From Fomitopsis serialis (lineage: Eukaryota > Basidiomycota > Agaricomycetes > Polyporales > Fomitopsidaceae), in NCBI RefSeq assembly GCF_022376445.1, contig NW_025954963.1, positions 1,488,001-1,552,000 on the forward strand: 64,000 nt of DNA. Direction: 5' to 3'. Shown here piece by piece: positions 46,947-57,604 of the stretch. The position numbers and the translations under genes are program-made. Below the pieces are notes generated by a model. The model was not told the DNA's origin. It was given only the letters and a program-made list of their open reading frames with translations, and did no database searches. The stretch's first letter is position 1, and the number at the start of each line of letters is the position of its first letter.

Positions 46947-49900
46947 TCAGCCTTCGACGTTCTCAGCTATCGAGCCCAACAACGAAGTGGACGACACGGG
47001 CACGCTGCTAGTGTCACTCCTGATGCGCTTGTCGGGTCTGTCGTCCACAGAATTGTCCGCAGACCTCTTGACAGACTCCCTTGACAGCCTGCTCTGTAGA
47101 TCCATGGACGTGTTGAAGTAGGCGAAGTTGTCCCCGGTCTTGTCATCGTATGTCCACGGGCCTCCCTGGGGGCGCAGCACGTCCTCGAATACCATTTTCA
47201 TCTCCTTGTGGTCCTCGAGAACTGAATTCGCTGGGATTTCTTGCACTTCTGGTTGTAGTCGAGATGTGGTCAACCTCTTATCCGGAATCGGAATGAGATC
47301 GAGCCCCGGGTCGAGTTCCTCCGAAACGACGGAGGGCGCCACGGAGGATGCGACGTACGGGTGCGACGCCGGTAGCCGAGGTTTCAGCCACTTGTAGTGC
47401 GACTTGTAAAGCTCCGCGAGTTCAGTCAAGAGGCAGTGCAAACCCGGCGTTGACCGGTCAGCAGATCCTCCGACGAGTTCGAACGGCACCGTTCCTGCTC
47501 GCATCATCATCAGCTTCTCTTCTCCGCCAACAGAAGTACCATCGGGTGACGGAAATGATGCGTCGTAGACTGCGCTGACGTGTTTGTGCAACATCTTCGT
47601 GTTCCTCGAAAAGTTCGTGACGTGGAATCGCAGACACATCCAGTGAAGGACGTGAATGAATGACTCGAGATCGTGCCACACTGCGTGCGCAAAGTGTCCT
47701 GGGAATGCCAGCAAGACTGCGGAGATGAACTGCCATGTGCCCTACACAAAATCAGCAAAATGTACAGTCATTAACGCCCTCACAGAGACTCACTGAACGG
47801 GTCTTCAGCACACTCCGTTTTAGTAACTCCTCCTTGTACTTGCACAAACCCCAGTCGACCAATATACCGATCCATCCCACAATCTTGCCATCGCGGATAA
47901 CACACAATATCAGCAGATTCTCGCTGCTTATGTCACGGTGCAGGACTTGGGCGTTTTCCCAGGCTTGTTCATGCGCTGACAGAACGGATGAGCATCTGCC
48001 CAGACCAGATATGAAGTCAGCGCTCGACGAACCTGTCAAACAGCAGTACATAGCGGCCGCTAACTCGCGAGAAGTCCTGTATTCTTTGAGCGGTTTACCG
48101 ATCTGTTCCAAGAAGATGCGATACTGGATGAGCTTGGGCGGCGAGTCTTCGAGGAAGTCTTGCGTGCGAGTAGAACGAGCTTCGCCGGGCGCATCGCAAA
48201 CGTCGCCCGCGGCGATTGGGGTCGCTATGAACTGCACGTTATTTTTATGCAATCGCAGGTACACATCCCCTTCCGGATGATAGGTCGGCTCGTCCACGCG
48301 CCAACACTCCTTGAAGAAGACCAATCGATGTTCGGCGACGTCATACGCGATATATCCCCTCGTTCCTCCTCCGGTGGGCGAGCTACTCATGAAGTACGGC
48401 TTCCCGACGAGGAACTTCCGCTTAGGCTTGCCTCCGTTGTCTCGCCGCACTTTCTCGCCCGTCTTGAGCTCATCCTCCGAGATCATGTCTTCTTCAGGAA
48501 CGGAGACCTCGTAGATCGGCCAGCCCGGTGCCAACGAACCCTTAAACTGGGCCTCGTGCCAGTCAGTGTCGAACTTCTTGTGGCTGCGCATCAGCTCAAC
48601 GTCCTCCTCGGTCGCCCGCGTCACCGTCGGGTCGAAGCCTCTCTGCATGTCGGTCATACAGGCGAACCGATAGAAGAAGTTGTGGAAGAGGCGTGGCTGC
48701 TGCACGAAGTTGAACGGCTCCGAAACAACCAACCCCGCGCGGTCCCAGTAGAGTAGCCACGCATGGTCACGACAGGTAAATACCGTGAACAGGCAGGATA
48801 GGAACTGCCTTCGCAGGATCTTCGAGACTTGCTGACACATCTGGCCCATTGTCTGCTTAGCGCCCTTGTTGTCCAGACGCAGGAAAGACGGCGCGGCGGT
48901 GCTGCTCGCCCCCGGAGCAGCGGGGCCCGGGGTAGAAGCCGACGATGCTGCTTGGACAGTCCCAGAGACAGTCGCCGACGGGGTAGAAACCTTCGCCCGG
49001 CCTGATCGTCCCGACCCTGCTTCGTCAGGCGTAGCTCCCGTACGTGCTCCGGTCTTCCCGGCCCTACCACTCTTCTTGGCTGCCGGCACCTCGAACGGAG
49101 AGTCGGTTGTGTGAACCTTCGCTTCGATACAAAGGCTTGCCCACAACCACGACGTCCTAGCCTCCTTCTCTCGACAGTGTTGTTTTCTATTATCCGACTT
49201 CCCCCTGAGTGCTGACGCCTCGATCGTATATGCGCGCTTCGCGTCGTCGTGTTCGGGATAGACAGTTACGTCAGGCTTCGTGTTCTCCTCGTAGTCACCC
49301 TTGTCCGTAGGATCGGGCCAGACGCTCGTGTTCTTCGCTACCAGCCTCGGGACACCGGCTTTGATGGGGACGTGGTCGAAGACCGAGTTCGCCACCTTGC
49401 ACTGCCAACAACAATCAGTCCGCCATGATCCTACGCCATCCGGTGAAAACACTGACCAGCTCGTCGTACATGGGTTCCTCTGTACCCTTGAATTGAACGG
49501 GGTCGAAATCCTCCACGACGGTATCGGAGGGAAGGTCGGCTCCGGGCACGAACGTCTGCATGAACGTCTCCAGGCTGACTTGTACGATCTTGCGCTCCAT
49601 CTCGAAGGCGTTCTCACGACGAATTTTGGGCATATACTCGGTGCCCCGAGTTGGATGTAAGGAGTTGGAATGTGCAGTGGATGGTTTGTGGGCAACAGGT
49701 GTGGACTTCGACCCGTCAGCCAAACGCGACACGTTGGACGGGTTCTTTGGCGGCGTTACAGGTCTGGCGTCTACTTGCGTCCCTCCACCTTCGACACCGG
49801 TCCCTGGAGCGGCTGGTCGTGTAACGAGAGATACTGCTGGGGCGTCCGAGACGACGAAAGGTGCAGGCTCGAATGCGGAGCCGTCAAGATGCGGGGCTTG

Positions 49901-50146
49901 GTCTGATGTATCGCTGGCACGCGATGCTGCGTCTAGATCGGTCTCGTCGTCTTCTTCTTGTTCGCCTACGATGCCTTCGCTGCCGCTGGCGTAGTCTGAC
50001 TCCTCGGGGATGTCGCCGGGAGAGCTGTAGCCTGCGTCCGAGAAATACGGGGTCGAGGGGGATGAGTGCAGCGGTGCGAATCCCGGGGAGGGTGATCGCG
50101 AGCCGGCGTCACTAGACTCGTAGTCAGAAATCGCGAGCGGGGACAT
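46947..50146 (-). CDS. FunK1-type protein kinase K8, long form, intact
   Basis: Exons 50146-49457, 49401-48033, 47975-47794 and 47741-46947 sum to 1012 codons (1011 residues). The start MSPLAISDYESSDAGSRSP and the acidic segment EQEEDDETD match K4. The linker before FLVGKPYF is seven residues shorter (RRDNGGKPKRKFLVG). Kinase motifs are complete: GGGTRGY, FFKECWR (Cys in place of Tyr), LHRDISSENLLI, LVDWGLCKY. Intron 2 is 57 nt and stop-free, as in K2. The gene is the mirror-arm partner of K2/K4 and lies head-out toward the right end of the array. Confidence 0.9.
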
Positions 50147-50189
50147 TCTGCCAGTGCGCGGACGTACCGAGTCTGACGGCGAGACGGGG

Positions 50190-50197
50190 ATATTTAA
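50190..50197 (-). promoter_or_regulatory. TATA-like box of K8
   Basis: TTAAATAT on the minus strand, at the same distance from the ATG as in K2 and K4. The shared E-box is at 50379-50384. Confidence 0.4.
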
Positions 50198-50544
50198 GCA
50201 GGGTACCGGTGGCCCACGCGGTGCTCTGCGGGGTTTGAACTGTCAGCTGCGAGGCAACGCAGCAAATTACCAAATATAGGCGTGTGCTTGTTCCCAATTC
50301 GTGGAACAATGGAACAATGCAGGACCCACAGGGCGGCAAGCCACGCGCAAGCCACATCGAACCAACCACGATCACGATCACGTGCTGCCATTGTGGCGCA
50401 GGCGCTGCGGACCTCCGAAGCCCTTAGCGCTCAGCGACGAGCCCTAGGCCTGGCCCAGTACGATCTAAATTGACCACGCGAACGTTACCGCCTACTAGTA
50501 TATTATCACTGCAGGCCATCAGCTCTATTCTTGAGAGACTGTCA

Positions 50545-50970
50545 TCGGTACTACACTTCATACGACTCAAGCAGAATACCGCGCGCCTCTGGACGGTGCC
50601 AGAGGAGTTCGCAGATTAATTCACAGCCGTACAGGGTCCACATCGAGGTATAGTGCCATCTAGGCTGAGAGATCATGCGTGCATGACTCGGAGGCGTCCT
50701 CGGGAACTGCCTCAGTCTGTATCTCAGAGGATGATGGCTTGACGAGGTTCTTGAATACATCGAGGACGATTGGGAGGCATACCCACCAGGCTTCCGCCGG
50801 CCGTTGAATCGATGCCACGGTGCCGCGCTCAGCTCATACTATCTTCTCCCATAAATCTCTGGTCTTCTCGGGGCATGCTCTACGTCATTCGCTCATCAAG
50901 GCCAACTCCACCTGCACATATAAGAGTCGTGTGTGCGAGCTGCTTGGCTGGCCCTAAGTTACCGCCGACA
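50545..50970 (+). pseudogene. Decayed fragment of the adaptin-binding (AAGAB-like) gene
   Basis: Stretches can be aligned with the intact gene at 52150-53752: GGTACTACACT near 50549 with 52366, CACATCGAGG...GAGATCATG near 50640 with 52531, TCTCAGAGGATGATGGCTTG near 50722 with 52621, and AAGAGTCGTG...GAGCTGCTTGGCTGG near 50926 with 52892. Many substitutions and indels abolish the frame. Order and strand are the same as in the parent, which lies only 1.6 kb away. It sits inside material interrupting the upstream region of K8. Confidence 0.6.
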
Positions 50971-51124
50971 TCTATTGCTCTGACTGGGCCCTTGCAGAAT
51001 ATTGACAAATCAACCACGACTTTCAGATGTCTACCGTCGACTTGCCGTGCAATGTGAGCACTTCCCAAGGCAACGTACAGGAAATTACGGGTTTAACAAG
51101 CCAGGCGGAGCGTCCCATAGTCGC

Positions 51125-51168
51125 GGCTCAGCGCAGCGCTCAGCACTCAGTCTACGGCCTGCGATCGG
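51125..51168. repeat. Detached scrap of long-kinase upstream sequence
   Basis: GCGCTCAGCACTCAGTCTAC and the following GGCCTGCGATCGGA match the reverse complement of the K4 upstream region (about 16430-16470). The part of this sequence next to K8 ends near 50436, so about 690 bp carrying the AAGAB fragment separate the two halves. Confidence 0.6.
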
Positions 51169-51289
51169 ACGTGGAAGATGGATGACAAGGAAACAGTAGC
51201 ATTGCGAACACAAACTGATACTACCGTTTGCGATGCCTAGGGCTTCTGTGAGTATATACATCGCACGCAGTCCGTGGTTTGGCCTGTCT

Positions 51290-51850
51290 AACCGCCTATC
51301 GTCTTAAGACCCAGGAATGAAGGCGAAAGGTCTGCGCCGGCACTTGCTGTCACCGTAGTTGGGTCCGCAAATGGCAGTGGTACGAGGGTAAGTATGCCAT
51401 GCGTTGAAGTCGTCTGAAAACTCGCCTCCTGCGCCGAGTCAGGTATCGCGAACGGAGAATCGACCTTTGCATGTAGCAACAGGGACGCCCAGAGCCACGC
51501 AGCCCTTGCTTCAGTTGCCTCGCAGCGTTTCCTCTTGCGTGGCCGCCTCTGATTAGGCATCGCTGCCTCGACTGTATACGCCTTGATTGCGTCCTCGTTG
51601 ATGGGATAGACGATCACGCCAGGAGACGTTCTTGCCTTAGCATCAGTTTCGCATTTAAGATCAACCCAGCGGTGCGTGTCCTTGGCTACAAGCCTCTGAC
51701 CGCCTGCCTCGTCGGGGACGCGGTTCCGCCTTACACTTCGAACGATCGTCAGCCCATTCAGCTTATGCCTCGTTGCCCTCTCACTTACCAGTTCGCCATA
51801 CACCGTGCTGTCTTTACTGATGGCTTTTGTCGTGGAAAACCCTTCGTGCC
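51290..51850 (-). pseudogene. K9: fragment of a K6-like FunK1 kinase gene
   Basis: This contains the end of exon 1 (YGEL), an intron with intact ends and the first part of exon 2, up to FLGLKTIGG, closely related to K6 (TSPGVIVYPINEDAIKAYT, MPNQRRPRKRKRCEATEARA). Fourteen bases are missing just after the intron, where K6 encodes AANSVF, so the frame is lost. No kinase domain remains. It lies outside the right arm as K6 lies inside the left arm. Confidence 0.75.
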
Positions 51851-52149
51851 GGAGTTACCTGCACTACAGAGTGTCTTGATTGTTATGACATTTCGATGCC
51901 GGTGGAGAGTCCTGAGCAACGTTAACAGATGAAGAACGGCGAACGCGCGCTACGCGTCGTGACTTATCACGTGGCCGTGCACGTCAGGGCGCCTACTCAT
52001 GTCCAGTGGCAGTGGCGAGTCTGACGAACGCTTCCTCACCCACCTCCATTGTCGCTGCGCCTGGACTTTGTTGGAGGCTCTAGAGACTGTTTTCCGTACC
52101 AAACACAAATATCGGACCCAAGCAACAGTTGCAATTCTGCCTCACTGGT

Positions 52150-53752
52150 ATGGCGGAGTCAGCAGACTGCCGGATCCTCGTCATCTCCCCGAACGCGGAA
52201 CAAGCGCGGCACTTCATACAACGTATGTCCTTCCTGCGGTTTTCAACTGCGCATGAAAGCGAGGAACGTTCCAGGGGTTCAGGGGCTCTCTGGAAGTAGC
52301 ACACAGACTGTCCCGTCACCTTCGGAAAGAACGGACAATGTCTTTCCTTGGACCATCGTGAACAGGTACTACACTGCCGACGTGCACTTTCAGATAAGGG
52401 CATTCAGTGAGTTCCGGATACCTCACGCGGATGGTGTTCCGGCAGTTGTGTACGTTTGGGAACGTGGACAGGTGTGTCGACGGATTTTTTCTCCAGCTTC
52501 GGTCATCTAACACACCCACAGTCATACAGGGACCACATCGAAGACATAGCGTCTAGGCTACGAGATCATGACCCGGAGGTGTCCTTGGCGGTTCGTTTCT
52601 CGGGAGACGCCCCGTCCAGTGTCTCAGAGGAGGACGGCTTGGACGAGTTTCTTTCGTCGCATGGATTTGAGTACATCGAGGGCGATCGAGAACCGCGCCG
52701 ACCGACACACGATGAGGACAAGCATACGGCAGACGACGACACTGGTGGGTTTCAGCGCCTGACTTGAGGACGTTCACGCTCAATCTCCGCGTCCTCCTAT
52801 TTCAGGGATCCCCGGTCTTTCGCGTGTGCTCGACGCCCTGAGTACCATCATGTGGCCTTCGCTCGTCCAATCCGAGTCTACCCGCACACGCAAGAGTCGT
52901 GCGCGCGAACTGCTCGACTGGGCGCGAGACGAGGAAGGCGACGACGGCTTGCGCGCTCTCATCCCAGGCTCTGCCTCAGCAGGCGACATATCATTCTCCT
53001 CTGACGCTGACGTCGATGGCCCGGAGCCCAGGAAAAGCCGAATGCAGCGCGAGATGGAGGAGCTCGAGCGGTGGCTTGCGGACGAGGATAGGGAGCGCCA
53101 AGCAGCTGACGCGCAGGCATGGATAGCCGTCGAGCGCGATGTGCCGCTGCAGTCTTCAGCATGGCAAGATATGCCGACACCGAGCATCCGTACACCGACG
53201 GCAGAGACGCTTACGCTCGGGTTCGACGATGACTTCACGGAGTTTGTGTCCGCTCCTTCGCCTGCCGTCTCTGCACGGTCACATCACTCTGGACTTGACG
53301 TCGACCACCTGATACCCCAGCATACGGGCGCATCATATCGCTCGCTCGCGTCCGTATCAGATTTCGGTGGCGAAGGTGAACACATGTTTGTCCCGGACAT
53401 AGACGAATCGGCCATTTCAAAGCCAACCGAAGATGACCCAGACCTCCCTTCCCGCGCAGAGGTCCTAGCAACGTCGCGTAGGATCTTCGGTACGGAGCGA
53501 CCTGCGCCTTCCCCGCCAACCTCTGCTCCTCCGATGTCCTCGCACGTTACGGACGAATCGCACTCGTCTGACCACGATGACGATGATGACTTCGGGATGT
53601 CTGCGTTCGACTTACCGCGGGTCCTGAGCGCTCTCCAGGGCATGAAAGAGGAGATCGCGGGTATGACAGATGATGCGGAGCGGAGGAAGGCTGCGGCCAG
53701 GGTTGCTCTGGGGCTTGTCTACGGCCTGCAATTGGACGGTGCGGATGATTGA
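52150..53752 (+). CDS. Adaptin-binding protein of the AAGAB/Irc6 (p34) family
   Basis: Exons 52150-52222, 52275-52471, 52522-52744 and 52806-53752 sum to 480 codons (479 residues). The N-terminal part has the small-G-protein-like look of this family: CRILVISPNAEQARHFIQR, then FPWTIVNRYYTADVHFQIRA, VPAVVYVWERGQ and YRDHIEDIASRL. A long acidic, Ser-rich middle follows, and a C-terminal helix (VLSALQGMKEEIAGMTDDAE, RRKAAARVALGLVYGL) matches the conserved end of p34 proteins, which bind and stabilise AP-1/AP-2 adaptor subunits during clathrin adaptor assembly. Earlier ATG 51999 opens another frame without homology, so 52150 is chosen. Confidence 0.75.
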
Positions 53753-54799
53753 AATCAATGGTGACGAGGATAGAGTGACGTTGCGCGTAGCGTTTGTAGT
53801 ACATGCGCTCGATGTGGTACGTTCGAGCTGAAGCTTAAAGCTTGAGGGATCCCATGCGGTTCATGACCATAAGTTACAGTACCATGGCCATGTATTCCTT
53901 ATTCACACGTGCGCCTGGCCCTAATCCGCAAGATTGCAAACTTCAGTCAGGCATTCGTGACGACTGCTCAACACAGGCACTCACTCAAACATTCGGCAAT
54001 CCGACATCTGTGCAGAGAAGCGGTAATGGCCTAGCATACCATGGCATACAGGCCCGTCAATATGGTCAAAATGAGAACACGGTCACTCCCTGGCGGCATG
54101 GGGCGAACCCACTTGCAACGCATACACGCATAACTATGTTTGTCATTTACCAATGACTTCTCGCCGGCTACCACGAGTCTAGCAGCCACCTTGGAGGCAC
54201 TACTTACTCTGAGTCCCGTTGGACGATGCTTGTTCAATCCGCAATGTCTGAAAGGGCTCTCAAATCCATATATTTAATTCAGGCAAAGCTATCTCGGAGA
54301 ACTGTGCGGCCGTCTCTCCGCCTGGGCCGCGTAAAACTTTTGGACATAAGTCACTAGGGATCCGCGCCGCTCCTGAGACGGGAGGAGGAGGAGGAGGGTA
54401 TTCCATTTAGTCACGACATCTAGACGCCTCGGCGTTTTCGATGTGTGACAGCGCTCACTAGGTACATGACTACCTCCAAACCCAACATACCCCTACTACC
54501 TAATCCTAAACTACCTAATCCGACTCCCACTATCGCATAATTACAATACTGTCCACCAGCGGGGGTGCCCGGTACGCACTGCGTATTCAAGTTCAAGGCA
54601 CGTGCACGTGATATTCAATGTGGCCGCGCCGTTTCTCAACCAATCGCGGATCCTCGCAGTCGCACTTGAGCTTGAACTACTAGCTATACATATTCAAGAT
54701 ATTGTCCACTAGCAAAGGTCTGTAAGCTCGTCAACGGATTCTTCGTTCGTTAAGCAAAGCTCATACTCTGCCCCTCAGCGAATCTGACCTAATCTTGTC
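53753..54799. other. Spacer upstream of the caspase-fold gene
   Basis: No gene is convincing. Notable are a tandem E-box CACGTGCACGTG at 54599-54610, a CCAAT motif in the region following it, and a purine run GGGAGGAGGAGGAGGAGGG near 54380-54398. Confidence 0.45.
54599..54610. promoter_or_regulatory. Tandem CACGTG element
   Basis: CACGTGCACGTG is a 12-bp self-complementary double E-box about 190 bp before the ATG at 54800, a plausible bHLH/Pho4-like binding site. Function inferred only from the motif. Confidence 0.35.
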
Positions 54800-57104
54800 A
54801 TGGCATCACCGTCTTCGATGAGACAGCTCTCTCCATGTCTCACGAGTCAGCCGGGCCTCAGGCTTCTTGGCACTGGCAGGATCTTTGCTCTCATCACCGG
54901 GGTCAACTCATACCAATACCCTTACGCTTTGCATGGTGCTGTCAATGATGCAGAAGCTATCGCAGACTATCTGAGGAAGAACTTCGTGGATTGCAAATGC
55001 AAGATGCTACTCGATGACCAGGCGACTCGAGCAGCAATTGAGGCTAATTTCTGCGACTTCCTAATCAACAATGATGACATTGGACAAGGGGATCCCATCA
55101 TTTTCTACTTCGCCGGACACGGGAGTGAAATCTGCGAGGATTGTGATGATATCAAGCAAGCTATCTGCCCTCACGACTTCGACATCATGAACGAGGGTCC
55201 TACCAGTATCAAGCTAGATCAGATCAGAGAGTGGCTGCAATTCGTCGCTGCGAAGCGGGGTAACAACATCGTGCGTACCTTATGCGGGATCTTCAACTAC
55301 AGTGGCCTCGCAGCTGATTACTTTGCGAATGTCAGGTTGTAATTCTCGACTGTTGCTATAATGCCCCGGCTAGTGCGATGAATTACCTTCGGGATCAGGC
55401 CGTAGTCCGTGTCCGTTGTATTCCATCGCGCACAGATGTTTCTCCGGAGACCCAGGAGCGCCATCTCAAGCAAGATAGACACCCTACATCGATGCGCGGG
55501 GGAGTCCCATACTTCCCATGGATCGACGCGTACGTCCTCATGCACGCTTGTCGCCGCTCCGAGCCTGCCATCGAGGAACCAAGCCCCCGGTGTCCTGGCA
55601 CTCCGGCGCGTGGCGCCTTCACTTCTGCCCTGATAGAGCATTTGATCGATATTGATCAGAGAGAGGAACAGACGACGTACAAGCTGCTCGTATGTGGCTT
55701 GAGCGGTCTGCCTCAGGGACAGCATCCCTTCTGCGTGGGACTACACCGTGACCGCTATCTGTGGAGCATGGCAGTGGCCGAGGCGGACCGTCGCATTTGG
55801 CGAGCGATCTTAAAGGTCGATTATGACTCTTACTACCTGTATCACCCTGGATACAGCGGGATTCGAGTCGGAGATACCTTCAATGTCGTCAAGGATGGCT
55901 TCATTGGGCTCTCGAACATGTACGGCAAGCTCGTATCAATCAGTGAACAGCGATATGCACATGGCGAGGTCTGCATTTGCAAGGCGGTTGGTGCCGTTTT
56001 CGACATCCCCGAGGACGCCGTTGCTTGTCTCTCTGAGCGGAGCATCAAGACCACAGCGAAGTTGGGCCCCCGCTTGTGTACCGCACGAAACCGGAAGCCG
56101 TCAACCTGCGACTCAATGATCCTAGTCGACGAGGATCCGGAGGTGGAGGTGGAGGTGGAGAAGCACGGGCCGAGACTTGATTTGTCAATCACACGCAACG
56201 ATACGTTCCTGGAAAAGTACGCACGCCGCAAAATAACCGTGAAAGTACTCGGTGACGAGACACTCAAGAAGGCTCTTGAGAACATTAGCCGATTCAACTA
56301 CCATCTATATCGAACGCCACAAGTCGAGGAAAGCGGACGTCACTGGGATATCACTGTCAGATTGCAAAGATTCGAGAGAGAAAATCCTGACGTCGACTTG
56401 ACGCTCGGCGACCCCTCCCCTACCAACACCTACTTCGCTAACGCAGAGATAGCTGTTCCAAGTAACCGGGCCCCTCAGGGCACAATGCAGCTCAAGGAGG
56501 GCAATTTCAAGTACCACTATCTCAATCGCTACGCCATCGAGCTGGAAAACAAATCAAAAGACGACTTGTATGTGTGGGTCTTCATGTTTGATCCCGAGAA
56601 GTATACGATCACGGTAAGTGCTTCAAGAATGCTTCGAGCTGGAGTCATCACTTACGGCAGACACAGACGTGCTACGGCGGTCCCGAGAGTGAGAATGACA
56701 TGCCACCGCTCCGCGGTCTATCCCACACCCCGAGAAAGCGTATATTATCGATAGGAGCCTCAATGACGGAAGACGACCCGGCTGGAGAATTCTTCAAGCT
56801 TGACCTCGATGTTGAACGAACGACGGCCACGCATTTCCTCAAGATCTTTGCCTCAACTGAATATACGAATCTGAAAGCCATCTCACAGTCATTGCCGACT
56901 GAACAAGCATCCTCGACCGAACCACAGCAGACTCGTAGTCATACCTCGAAAACCGGATTTACGGATCTAAGAGCCATCTCGCGTCGGATATGGGATGGGT
57001 CGGTGTCGTTACGAAACGACTCGACCAGAGACCACCTTACGCCATCCTTGGAAGGAAGATGGCAGTCCTGGATGTATGCATTGAAAGTGGTTAATAGTCG
57101 ATAG
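54800..57104 (+). CDS. Caspase-domain (peptidase C14, metacaspase-like) protein
   Basis: Exons 54800-55270, 55336-56613 and 56661-57104 give 730 residues. The caspase fold is seen at the start: RIFALITGVNSYQ, LHGAVNDAEAIADYL, IIFYFAGHGSE with catalytic His near 107 and VVILDCCYNA with catalytic Cys near 164. The usual DCCHSG context of fungal members is changed to DCCYNA. A substrate-pocket-like GGVPYFPWIDAYVLMHAC and GAFTSALIEHLI follow. The remainder (about 300-730) is a long C-terminal region with beta-rich segments and no recognised domain. Intron 1 separates His and Cys. The acceptor of intron 2 could also be 6 bp further on. Activity is uncertain. Confidence 0.8.
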
Positions 57105-57604
57105 GATGCTTCGCCCTACGCACGATGAACGAGCCCGAGAGATCCGGTCAGAAGAGCAGGAGGACACTCAGTAGCTACCATCTGAAGCGCTTGCGGTGTC
57201 GGTAGGATGTAATCGAATGGTTAAACCCGTCATGGTGAAATACTGCCTACCCGAACCGTCACAGTCATGCGGGTACATAAGCCAGGACAGTACACATAGA
57301 CAACACTGGAATGGCTGTCAAAAAAGAAGTCTCAAATTTGCCCTAAGCTGTGGGCGTATGATCCGAATGTTCCTCATGCCATTCGAAATAATACTGACAC
57401 ACGGCCGAGATGGCAGTCAAACTTGGACGTTCGTTCGCGTCGCCTTGATATGAATCGTAGCCTTACTCCGAGTCGCTCAGTCTGTCTCCCAAGAACGTAG
57501 AACTTGAGTGAATGTACTGCTACCGGTAGCCTTATGAATTGTTATACGCGGAGATTATCCAAGTCCTTCGATAAAGAGAGATGTGGCTGCTGCAGAGTTT
57601 GCTC
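57105..57604. other. Convergent spacer
   Basis: Non-coding stretch between the stop codons of the caspase-domain gene and the membrane-protein gene; nothing recognised. Confidence 0.45.

Noticed and set aside
53842..54156. 104-residue plus-strand frame downstream of the AAGAB-like gene
   Set aside because: No recognisable family, low-complexity composition and unlikely codon use; probably 3' UTR or spacer.
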